From Nepenthes gracilis (Eukaryota; Streptophyta; Magnoliopsida; Caryophyllales; Nepenthaceae): a stretch of DNA of 64,000 bases. Both the position numbers and the translations under genes were made by a program. The stretch spans positions 558,001 to 622,000 of the forward strand of contig BSYO01000034.1 of the NCBI GenBank assembly GCA_033239525.1, in the 5' to 3' direction. The notes beneath the pieces were generated by a model, which saw nothing but the letters and a program-made list of their open reading frames with translations, did no database searches and was not told the origin of the DNA. Shown here in pieces: positions 45,347-55,916 of the stretch (its first letter is position 1; every line of letters begins with the position of its first letter).

Positions 45347-46344
45347 CAAATCCAACAAGTTCAACTGAGCAGCAGCCACTGATCTGATCAATTTAAAGAA
45401 GTTGATATGCATGCTGAAGTGAAACATACATATCAAAAGGCGCAGGAGATCATCTTGCATCTGAATAAATCTAAAGAACAGCAGAACCAATTTCCATCCA
45501 GGGTCATGTGTATATCCCGGATCATATGCACAATTTCTGCAAATTGTTATCTACAACTATATGTTTATATTCAGAACATTCAGAAAATCGAGTGCAAGCA
45601 AATAATAAGAAATATGGGATCTATATTAACGCAGTGAGTCATACAACATTCACTGAAGTATATAACAAAGCAATTCAGAAAAAAAGAAAAATGAAAAATG
45701 AAAAAGTCCAGGCCTTCACTTTGAGCAACCACTAAAAAAGTAAAATCAAAGGAAGAAAAATAGGCAGTTAAGGTCAGCAAAAGGAAATTCTGGACTGATC
45801 ATGCTTTAAGGCACATGAGATGTGTTAGGTGTCACACCCGTTCCTTTGTATGACAGACCCGTTTGAAGACATGACCCGAAAAATAAATTTGTGGCACGAC
45901 TTGATGTAAATTTTGATCAAAAGTTGGTAGTGGTGAAGAGAGACCCAAGAACTAGGATTTTCAGAAACTCATTTATAAATTTTTCATCTTTTAACCTTAA
46001 TTATAAAAACAATAAAAAGTCTTCTTATTTGTCCGTAATTTTTTTCCCTTCACGATTTTCTATGAAAATCTAATATTTTGTCGTAGAATTATTTATTTAT
46101 TTTTTACTATTGTTAATCTTTTAAATCTTTAAGGAGATGAAACTGCAATGTTTCATAGAGAATAAGACAACTGTTGATGTATGAAATTTTGTTATTGGTA
46201 TCTTCATTTTCTCTCCTTTCCGGCTGCCAATTCAACCATCATTGGCTCAACATCTTTGCTCATCCGGTCAAATTGATTGTCCACATCCAAAAAAACAGAA
46301 GCCTAAGATGGGCATTGAACGATTCACACTGCCTATAGGCTTTT

Positions 46345-46790
46345 TCTTGAATTATTTACATCATGGCATTCATCATCTACTTTAGTTAACACGCCATGTG
46401 TACCATGAGCCTATTTTTCAAAGCAGCATGACACGGCTGGTCAATGATGTGTAATGCTTGTGATGCTTGATTGGCTAATACCAGGGGCTCATTTGTTGTC
46501 CAAAGTCATTGGCAATAAATATTTCTGAGCATAAGTATTTTTCTACTTTAATTCATTTTTTCTTATCATACACATCAAACAGTTTATTATAAAATAACAC
46601 CTCATTTACCATTTATATATTATATATCAATAATCTTAGGTAAAATATTACAATTGAAAAACCCATAAATTTCCTCGAATTATTTGCAATACCAAGCTTC
46701 ATTATCCACTTGGGTTAGCGCACCATACGTGTCATGAGACTGTTTTTATGTGAGTCCTTATCAAGCTAGTCAATGATTTTGAGTTGTCAT
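46345..46790. repeat. Diverged direct duplication
   Basis: GAATTATTTACATCATGGCATTC and ACGCCATGTGTACCATGAG (first copy) resemble GAATTATTTGCAATACCAAG and GCACCATACGTGTCATGAG (second copy, about 330 bp later). Both go on to GCTGGTCAATGAT/GCTAGTCAATGAT. Probably an old repeat or LTR pair. Confidence 0.5.
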
Positions 46791-48179
46791 GACAATCCCA
46801 TAATTTTGAGTTATTAGGGCTTTTTCATGATTTTTTCTTTGAAATTTCTAATCATTTACAATGTAAATACTAAAATTTATGTCATATTCAGAAGGACCAT
46901 GTGCCAATGAGAGTAAGGACTCTTCTATATTTGGATTGTCGTAATCAATTTTACAACCTATAAGTAGATCACAATATAAAATTAAATATACAATCATATA
47001 TGAGTACAACTATGAACTAGCTACATCTAAATTTACTTACTCTTCTTTATAAAGTGCGTGTTCACACACACATAACCTCTATAACATTGTAAATTTTTTT
47101 AACAAATATAAATAATAAATGGTATGATATTCAGACTATAGCTTGTCATATGACAAACTGCATCACAAATGAATGTAAGACAATCCATCAACCATAAAGC
47201 CGCACCATCATCCACTGCTGCTCGATGCCAACTTTACTAATTCAAAAGATGAAGAGTTTGTAAAAGTAAACCAAAAGTTTAATAAGGTATATGAAATATG
47301 GTACAAATTATTCACCACAATCATACAAAAGATTAGCAAATAAAATATTTAAAATTGGTAGAAATTTTGGAACTAAAGTCTAAAGATATCCTCCACTAGC
47401 AAGGCCGAAATAAATGGTTGGTATATTTATATTTTATAATTCTATAACAGAGATATAATATACTATTATAACCTATAAACTGACCTTCTCAAATAATTAC
47501 ATGCAAATATTGTACCAGATATATCACAAAATATATTTATTATCAGTTACTTCTAATAGTTTCATTAAATCAAAAATCACTCTATAATATGAATATTTTC
47601 TAGAAATTTGAAAATAAATTAACTTATAAGATACATTAATATAGATATTTAACATAATTTGAATGAAAATCAAATATGCAAAAAAGTTTTATAATTTAAG
47701 TTCCAAAATTTCTAGTACTAATCATGAAAATTCATCAATTAGGGGTATATTAGACCATGCATGTTAAAAAATCTCAAATATTAAACACATCATTATAGAA
47801 AGAATTTATTCTCTTTTTTTATCACGGGTTGTTGAAATTTATCTACAAATAATAAAAATAAAGTTTGAGACATGCCACTAGGATTGAATATTTTAGATCC
47901 CATAACTTTCTTATCCGGCATAAATTTGGGACCCAAAACAACATAGTCAATATTCTCAGCTGTTGACACTCTTTACTTTATGTTTTGCATATGGATAATT
48001 GGATTTGAAGTGATAAAATACTTATGCAAAGATGATCCATTCTTTAGTCAACTCGCAATGAAACATATAGCTAGTTTAATAAAGAAATTTTTGCTCCTCA
48101 ATAGTTATCTCTTTAGATAACCTAATTATGTGCTCCTCAATATTCTTTGAGGGATGTCATCTTACAATCTATTTCAAAC

Positions 48180-49160
48180 AGAAGGATCAACAGAACATTG
48201 GAAATGAGATAAGACTCTAGTAATTGTGCAAGAGAGATTCTTTTGGCCAAAAGTAGTTTAGATATGAAACAACTTAATAAGATGTGTTTGACATGTCATA
48301 TAGCTAAAACTAATCATGAAAACAAGAGGCTGTACACGCCCCTTTTAATTGCCACTACTCATCGAGAGCATGTAAAAACATATTTTGTGCTAGTGTTGCC
48401 ATGGATGCGATGAAACAAAGACTCAATTATGATGATGGTTGATCGATTTTTAAAGATGGCACAGCACATACTATAAACTAATTGAATTATCGATGGTTGA
48501 AATATTGTCAACTTACACTTTTTTGAGATAGTAAAACTTTATAGGGTTCTAAACCAAATACTTACCCTAAGGATTTCAAGTTCATAGGACATTTTTGTGC
48601 ATGCCGTAAAAAAAAAAAATGGGCACACAAATTAAATTTACTATGATTTTTCACCAACAAATAGAGCGACAAATATAGAGCACCAAACACTGTTTGGAAA
48701 ATTTATTCAGAAGCATCGTCTAAAAGAACATACAACCATGAAACTTGGTGCTATCACAGGTTGAACTTGGTGCTATCAACCTCATTTTGATACCGCTGCC
48801 ACCAACTTTTAGTGAAGAGATGAAATTGTGTGCTCAACAAATCAAACGTATGTATTCTAAGGTTTAACAACAAAAGGCCCAACAAGTATCAAGAACAAGT
48901 GGATAAGCACTGACAAATGCAAGAATTCAAGGAAAGCGGTTTTGTGTAGATTTACTTGCGAAGAGAGTTGTTTCTTGTCGATGAATATTGCAAATGGGCC
49001 CTTAAAAATCCTAAAGAGAATAGATGGCAATGCCTATTAAATTGATCTCTTCAGTAATTATGGCGTATCACCAATATTTATTGTTGCCGATCTCCAACCC
49101 CATTTTGAAGAATCTAGCTCGAGGAGGAGCTTGCTCCAACATGGAGAGAATGATATATAT
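48180..49160 (+). mobile_element. Gypsy integrase remnant
   Basis: Fragments in changing plus-strand frames follow a plant gypsy integrase: a RDSFGQK/FWPK-like segment near 48236, CHIAKTN near 48294, LYTPLLIA near 48330, then far downstream phrases like ANGPLKILKRID near 48988 and NYGVSPIFIVADLQPHFEE near 49058, the C-terminal 'NVADL' region. Heavily frameshifted and without LTRs; a very old fragment. Confidence 0.65.
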
Positions 49161-52100
49161 AGTCTTAAGTTAATCAAGATCAATTTTGTTATGACAAAAC
49201 TACCAACTATAATGACATAATAACTAGTGATAGGGTGATAATTTACATTGAAGACTTAATACGTAACTACCAAATTATAAAAATGGACTTGGGAGCTAGG
49301 GGGCTCGTTAATGGTGGCCTGCCAACATAGCAAAGAGGCGCCACCCTAATCTCCTTGGCCACCCACCTTGGCAGATCAATAAGCTTGGAATAGTGGTAAA
49401 AATAAAGTAAGATTCAATTAAATCTCAACCAATGGGGTCGTAAGAACAGCTTATAAATTAGGCATCTTTTGTTAGTGTTGATTGTCTTGAATTGTCATTT
49501 CTATTCATAACCTAAAGCTTTCAATTGAATTCTAATTTTTTAATTTGGTAGATTTTAAATCATATTCCATCTTCAATTTTGTTAACTTGTGCTTCAACAA
49601 TTAATTCCAATATTTTCTTCAGCTCTTATTTCTCTCAAAGGCACTTTTCTTTATTTCAAACAGTTTCACATATTTATGAAACTAGGTGTATAGGAAAAAA
49701 ATGAGTACAAACAATAATTATTTAAAAAAAAATATGCCGAGATTTAAAAAGTAACATCGACTATACAATAAGAATATTTATAAAATGCCTCATGTTATAG
49801 TAATTTTGTATTTTGGAAACCAATTATTCAAGAAAAGAAAGTTTTGATGGGGAATATATTGATTATGCAATACTACTCTTGAAATTTAAATATAGTCCAA
49901 TATTATGTCTACATCAATAACAATCTTATGGTAGCATGCATTAAAATTCTGGTTATTTGAGCAAACACTAGAGCTTACCCTTCTACATATGCCATTTATG
50001 CGTAGAAGTATTCAACATTTTATATGGCAAGAGAGATAAATAATTACTAACGTCATAATTTTAAAAAAATTAGAAATTAATAATTAATGTTGGATCATGA
50101 TTATCATGTCTCGTATGTAAACGACAATTCTTCTTTTCTTTCTCTCGTTTCTCTTTTGATGATCGCGTAACGTTATTTTCGCTCCTGTCCTTCCTCTTGC
50201 TCTTTTTTCCTTCTGGGCTATCACTCTCATCCTACCTCGCCATCTCGCTTCTAATCCTTAAGAAGAAAATGAAAGGGTAGCATGCTGTTGACAAAGATCA
50301 GACGTAGATCAGAATGTTATTTTTAGCCGCATTTTCTCCTTATTTTTTTGTTGCTCAATATCTACATCTTCTCTTCTCTAATGTTTTCTTCTTGTCCTAA
50401 CTCCTCATACTAGGTCAATATGCACTAGATAAAAAAATGAAAAATCGAAGAACACAATCTTCTATTTAATTTCTTGATCGTAAAGTTTTAAAGATTAACT
50501 AGCTTGTCTTTTCTAATAAATAACAATTTTGTATTAGCATTTCCTTATATATTAGACATATTTACATCAATTATAAAAATCAGTTACACTCATTATATAG
50601 TAATTTTTTTTGGCCATAAGACTTAGATTTTCTTTCTCTCACACATAGTTTAGTACAAGAAATTGGAGGCAACTAAGGGGGTTCATGGTGCCCAACCACC
50701 AAGGCCAAAGGCTAGCTCAAGCCAAGTTCGCGGGAGGAGTAGGAGGCCACAGCCAGATGCTTACTGGTAAGTATTATCAGTCTTTATGATCTTAATGCAT
50801 ATGCAAGTGAGCTTTTGTTGTGTGATTGAGTAGATTTTTACTCGACGAAATGAGCTACTTTGAAAGGGTGTGATGTAGTCATTGCTTTGCGCTAGGAGTC
50901 ATTGAATCCACAATCTAACGGTTTAAATTTATCTTCTACTGAAAAATTTAAAAAAATATATAATAATATAAATATTTTAGCAGGCAAGAACGAATTCTCA
51001 AAGCTTAGAAAGTTTATTGGTTCTCATCCAGCGATTTTCAAACCAACGGCACTAAGATTGCCCCAGAGCCCCTTCCCATAGAGCGCCCATGCTAATTAAT
51101 CATTTGCTTTTATTTTGAGTAAAATTTCAAATATTCATTAAGGACTACTCCAATTGAAGCCGATTTCTTCTTCTTCTTTTTTTTTTTTTTGGGAAAATGT
51201 ATACAACAATTTTTTTTTTATTTTTGAAATTTCATTTTCACTTATTGATGTTATTAGTTTTATCTTAATGTTAATTTTATACTAGGCAAAGTTTTAAACC
51301 AAATTGGTAATATTTTGACTTATATATATGTGATACTAAAGAACTCGAGATATGTCAAAAACAAATGTAAGAGCTATTTTTACTTATGAAATATTTAAGG
51401 GATACCCTTCCTACACTTTAAGGTCACGTTATAAATACATGACATCAAAAAGATCCAAAGTAGATATTTATTTAATTTCTTTACAAAGATTTTCATAATC
51501 ACACACACATATATATATTACCATATATTTATGTCGATGCTAAAAATATATTTTTAGATATAATAAAATAATCATACCATTCATTTCAAACAAATTAAAT
51601 TAGCTTCCTTTTTTATGAATGAGGTTGGAAATAATGATCTTCATCCCTTACTATTAGAAATATTTTATTTACTATAATCGATAGGAATAGCTACATTATG
51701 ATGCTATCTAAAAGTATTACTAAAAAAGATTAGATTTTTGACAGATAAGTTGGTGACCACGAATTTAAATGGTAAAAATCACATATTATTATTATTATTA
51801 TTATTTACAGGTGAGGACATAAAATTTGTCATTTTGTTAACCGACCCCGCGAAAAGAGTGAGGGGAAACGTTTCAAACGCATGGCATGCATGCATGCCTC
51901 GTCCCTCTACGGCCGTTTCCAAGTACGACTTCTGTGGGCGGCCCCTTTGTCTCTCTCTTTTTTGGTCTTTTTCCTTGGAAACCAATTACGCCACCCTAAA
52001 AATAATAATAATAATAATAACGGCCCTTCGTATATATATATTTCTCATTTTTAGGTAAATAAATAAATAAAGTTGAAAGCCTTTTCATGTGGGCCGTCAC

Positions 52101-52689
52101 AGCATTTTTTTAATCAAAATTGACGAAAATAGAGTGCCATCTTGGAGCCTATGGACCTTAAAACGCAAAGTATCTTTTTCGCTTTTTTTTCTTTTTTTGA
52201 ATAATTTTTATATTAAATTTATATTAAAAAAATTAGTCAAAAAATTAAAAAAACAAACAGAAAGTACATATTTCATATTGTAGGATTCCCGTGCTCATGC
52301 CATTTCATGCTTTGTTAACCACTATCCTAAAGGTGTACAGCCTATATCAAAAAATTATTGAGAATGCATGTAAGATACTTAGGTTGAAAATTTTCATATT
52401 AGAATTTCGGGATTATGTTATTTTTCGTCTAATGGTTCACCTAGATCTTACCAAACGGTGTCCCAGATAATAGTCAGCTTTGGCCATAGATGTCGGCCGC
52501 ATGAGGACCCGTAGGTGGGTATTTAACACGGCAATGGATTATATGAGCCAATGCACGGTTAAATCTAGTGTGTTTGGCATTGCTTGTTGATCACTAATTA
52601 AGCCCGATTACTTAGTTATTATATAACTTTGCGTGGGAGAGAGAGAGAGCACCAGATATAGATGAGAATGTGAGCTGCAATGCAGTACG
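49161..52689. other. AT-rich spacer
   Basis: Contains an exon-like island at 50649-50766 and (ATT)n/(AAT)n runs at 51787-51806 and 52003-52020. A G/C-richer patch at 51840-51960 contains an ATGCATGCATGC run. No gene is supported. Confidence 0.5.
50649..50766 (+). other. Orphan exon-like island
   Basis: 118 bp bounded by a strong acceptor (tttctctcacacatag|ttt) and a near-consensus donor (actg|gtaagtatt), with base composition richer in G/C than its AT-rich surroundings. Two plus-strand frames are open throughout, one reading KASSSQVRGRSRRPQPDAYW. No partner exon is recognised, so it may be a captured or relict exon. Confidence 0.3.
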
Positions 52690-52853
52690 GACATCACAGC
52701 CCTTACGATGTGTACGTGAGTCGTTGGATTTTAATTCCAATGGTCCATATTTTTCATAATAAAATAATAAAAAAAATATTTATTTAAATAAAAAATACGG
52801 GCCGTTGGTATTAAAATTCAATGGTTCTTGTGGCATCGTAGGTGCCACGACGC
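52690..52853. repeat. Foldback / MITE-like inverted repeat A
   Basis: Arms of about 60 bp: CTTACGATG...TTGGATTTTAATTCCAATGG on the left and an inverted match ending CCATCG-type CATCGTAGG on the right, with an AT-rich loop. No target duplication is certain. Confidence 0.7.
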
Positions 52854-53372
52854 ATATGGAATTTATAATGCCCTGCGTTTAAGACGTAGATGAGGCATGT
52901 AGATCATAATGTTAGCATGAGCATGCTCTAAAGTTACACCTTAAGGTACGATTACATCAAAATTTTCATTTACATTTAACAAAATAATATTATTTATAGC
53001 AATCATTGTTAGGCAACTACTTGTTCATATTAACTTCACATAACTTAAACAATTAATTCTTTAATAAGCGCAAAATTTAAAAGTGAAGATTTAAAAATAA
53101 AAAATATTAAAATAGATATAATTTAATTTTTTATAATATTAATATTTATTAAATATTAATTTTAGTATTAAAAAATATTTAAGATAACTATTTAAAAAAA
53201 TATTATTTAATATTTAAATTTTAGTAATTATATATATATATATGTTTTTTTAATTCAATAGTTCATATAAGAGAAATAAAATTTCCATTAAAAATTTTCA
53301 ATTAAGGAGTTAGACTTTGTGAAAAAGTAACTACTTTTACTAGAAGATTTAACAAAACTAGAAAGTGACTAT

Positions 53373-53622
53373 CCTGTAGGGGATTGAGGGGGCGTCATTC
53401 TCCCCAATGGAGAAGGACCGTTCTTCTCTTAATCTTGGCCGTCGGATGTAAAATTCGACGATTACGTATTTTGGATGATTAAATTTAAAATTGAACGGTC
53501 CACGTTATATTATCCATTCAAAACGTGTGGGCCGTCGAATTTTACATCCAACGGCCCAGATTAAAAGAAGAACGGTCCTTCTCCACTGGGGAGAAGGACG
53601 CCCCCCGGATCCATCCTCTAGG
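53373..53622. repeat. Foldback / MITE-like inverted repeat B
   Basis: Left arm about 53391-53460 and right arm about 53532-53601 pair almost perfectly. GGCGTCATTCTCCCCA and GGAGAAGGACCGTTCTTCT pair with their inverse on the right; GGATGTAAAATTCGACG is identical in both arms. The stem is about 70 bp with a loop of about 70 bp, and weaker pairing extends to CCT...AGG at 53373/53622. The best-preserved foldback here. Confidence 0.88.
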
Positions 53623-54029
53623 CTTGTGCCCGGTGTTTCCTGGTCTCTTAATAAAGATTCAACCGTATTTATCTTATATAGTTAAAAAATTATAAAATAA
53701 GTTTTTTTAAAAAAATACTAAAATATCAAAATTTCTATATTTTTAAAATTCTTAATATATCATTATTATGTTTTTTAAAAATCTTTTAAATGGTATAAGC
53801 TAAAAGGAAGCCGCCATTCCATTTCCAGCATGGCAACGATGTGGGTGGATGTTGCATGTAAATGATTAGATGGGTCAAAGGCTCACCTTCGAGGTGAATA
53901 TAAAGGCGTCTTCTGATGTCTAAGTCATGCATGCTTTTGTTAGATTTTATGGTCTAATTCAAACTTCAAATAAAAAAATATATATATACACAAAAATCTA
54001 TAATCATCTATTTTAAAATAAATAGATCT

Positions 54030-54240
54030 CTAAAATACAGGATCAATGGGTGCTCTATCATTTGAAACCCCTTTTCTCTTAATCTGGACCATTTATTTTT
54101 AAATAAATGGTTATAATTTAAATTATTTTTTAAAAAAATAAAAATACTTATTATATTATAATTATTTATTTAAAGATAAATAGCTTAAATTAAAAAAAAT
54201 GATCATTATATTTTTAAGAGATGGAGCCTCTTAATTTTCT
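54030..54240. repeat. Foldback / MITE-like inverted repeat C (degenerate)
   Basis: CTTAATCTGGACCATTTATT on the left resembles the arm of repeat B (CTTAATCTTGGCCGT). It pairs loosely with ATAAATAGCTTAAATTAAAA on the right. An older relative of A and B is inferred. Confidence 0.5.
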
Positions 54241-54660
54241 AATAGATTAACGGAACACTTGTAATTATGAAAATTAAATATTTATTTACTACTAACCTTT
54301 CGTCAAGAACCCACGGCAGAGTAGACAAGACAATTTCAGTACAAGGAAACATAAAGTCACTGTTATTTATGCATAGATGGATTAGTCTTCGTTACAAACG
54401 TGGCTAAGATTCTTGCAACGCCGACCACGTTGTGGATAGAACAGTATAGGTCTTCATAGATTTCATTCTACATTACTATATATATATATATACGTTGATT
54501 TTGGGCACGGATCGCCATAGCTTATTACCATCTTTAGGTAAATATTGACTGGATATAGCGATCTTACCCTAATACAGACGAACGATACTTTTTAATTTTT
54601 TCTGAAAACAAAGTTTCAGCAATGGCAGGAGAAATCAGCATGGCATGGCGATATATGGTC

Positions 54661-55425
54661 TCATCTTCCTGCCAGTAGATCAGAAACCCATTCGGCGTTA
54701 GGCAACTCCCACTCCACCCGACCCCATTTCTCCCCTTGGCGGTGATCATGGCTGTCTTCCTTCGTCGTCAACTTCCTCAAGCTCTCCAGAAACTCCAGCT
54801 TCAACTCCTTGGGTTTCTCATCTTCATTCTCGCCGTTCGCGCCTCCATTCCCGCCGCCGCTACGGCCACCAACGCCGTCATCGATTCCCGCCAGAGCCCA
54901 ACTGACTCCGCCTCCGCCGTTGGGTGGGCCGCCGACGGCCGGGGCGTAGGGCTGGACGCGGTAGGAGAAGATGCTGCGGTAGCGGGTATCAGGGCGGAGC
55001 TCCTGAGGAGAGTGAGCGAAAAAACAAACCTTGCGATTGCAGTGAGGGCCAGCGGTACATGCACGTGTACGGTAGCGTGCGGGATGAAGCCAGTACTCGA
55101 AGACTCCGTGAGAGAACTCGCAGAGCTCCGCCCTCGGGCACTGCCCCATCCGGAAATCCGGGCACGCCACCGCCGCGTAGTTCACCCTGCGCGGGTCCCT
55201 CCGCCGCGCCTTCTCCCCCTTGTGCGCGTACGGGCACACCGTCCAGTCGTGGCTCCAGTTCATCGGACACCGCCTGACCTTGAAGCTGTACATCCTGAAC
55301 TCGTCCGATTCAAACTCCGACAGCTGCTCGTCGGCCCACATCGGGTTGCCGTAGGGGGCTGTGTTCCCTAACTGATTCAGCTGCTGTGGAAAGTTGTAGC
55401 CGTTGGGGTTTACTCTTCTAAACAT
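54661..55425 (-). CDS. RR-TZF tandem CCCH zinc-finger protein
   Basis: A single uninterrupted 254-codon frame. Residues 41-52 ([12 protein letters not shown]) lead into the arginine-rich domain C53-x5-H59-x4-C64-x3-H68 with KARRRDPRR. The tandem zinc fingers follow exactly: C88-x7-C96-x5-C102-x3-H106, a 16-residue linker, then C123-x5-C129-x4-C134-x3-H138, ending [11 protein letters not shown]. This is the plant-specific RR-TZF (AtTZF1-6-like) class without ankyrin repeats. Known members bind AU-rich RNA, shuttle between nucleus and cytoplasm, collect in stress granules/P-bodies and affect ABA, GA and stress responses. A Gly-rich stretch (165-198) precedes a C-terminal WVSDLLAGR typical of the family. 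Intronless, as usual. The start at 55425 matches the conserved N-terminal layout. The GC-rich CDS stands out in AT-rich spacer. Confidence 0.96.
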   Translation of the reverse strand: MFRRVNPNGYNFPQQLNQLGNTAPYGNPMWADEQLSEFESDEFRMYSFKVRRCPMNWSHDWTVCPYAHKGEKARRRDPRRVNYAAVACPDFRMGQCPRAELCEFSHGVFEYWLHPARYRTRACTAGPHCNRKVCFFAHSPQELRPDTRYRSIFSYRVQPYAPAVGGPPNGGGGVSWALAGIDDGVGGRSGGGNGGANGENEDEKPKELKLEFLESLRKLTTKEDSHDHRQGEKWGRVEWELPNAEWVSDLLAGR

Positions 55426-55794
55426 CTTTTACGTCTGCTTATTCTGCAAAGGTCACTCGATCAGGGCAGAATTTGATTGCAGAGGCATGCAAGAAGAGGT
55501 GATACCTTATCAAACGGGACTAGTGCGTTGAAGAAAATCAGAAGAGTGGAAAGGACTTCAAAGTGGAATGAGAAGATCGGAATTGGACAGTAGCTTTAGA
55601 TTTTATTTCTTTTTTTTTTTTTAATTTTTGCAAATGAATCTGGTGAAAAACAATCACAGATGATGGAAAATGTAGGTAGATAGGAGGGCTGTTAAGGACC
55701 CTAAACGATGTGGTGGAGCTCTGGTCATGGTGAGGAGGAAGAAGCAGAGGGGAGCAGATGGAGGAACAGAGCATCCATGTGTGGGTAGGAACTA

Positions 55795-55865
55795 GGAAGG
55801 AGGAGGAGGAGGAGGAGCAAGATTTTTTTTTTTTTAATTTTTCTTTCTTTCTTTCTTTCTTTCCT
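55795..55865. repeat. (GGA)n and (CTTT)n microsatellites in TZF 5' region
   Basis: GGA repeats at about 55797-55818 and CTTT repeats at about 55842-55866. On the TZF sense strand these give a long CCT- and GAAA-rich leader. Confidence 0.8.
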
Positions 55866-55906
55866 TCTTTTGCTGGTTGTGGGAGTAAGTGAAATGTGTG
55901 GGGTGG

Positions 55907-55916
55907 TATATAAAGG
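55907..55916 (-). promoter_or_regulatory. TATA-like box, TZF gene
   Basis: TTTATATACC on the minus strand, about 480 bp upstream of the ATG, just before the purine-rich leader. Plausible core promoter; the sequence is nearly symmetric, so strand is inferred from the gene's position. Confidence 0.4.

Larger units (their letters stand above)
44822..48179. other. AT-rich spacer with short repeats
   Basis: Contains the 126-bp tandem repeat at 45095-45346, a possible gypsy LTR start (TGTCACACCCG, 45831) and a diverged duplication (about 46345-46455 and 46678-46790). No gene is recognised. Confidence 0.6.

Noticed and set aside
51738..52058. 106-codon plus frame and 68-codon minus frame
   Set aside because: Bounded by (ATT)n/(AAT)n microsatellites; no conserved motif.
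54736..55371. 211-codon plus-strand open frame, plus overlapping 117- and 93-codon frames
   Set aside because: Antisense or out-of-frame shadows of the GC-rich TZF CDS; no domain, and the opposite strand shows perfectly spaced CCCH fingers.
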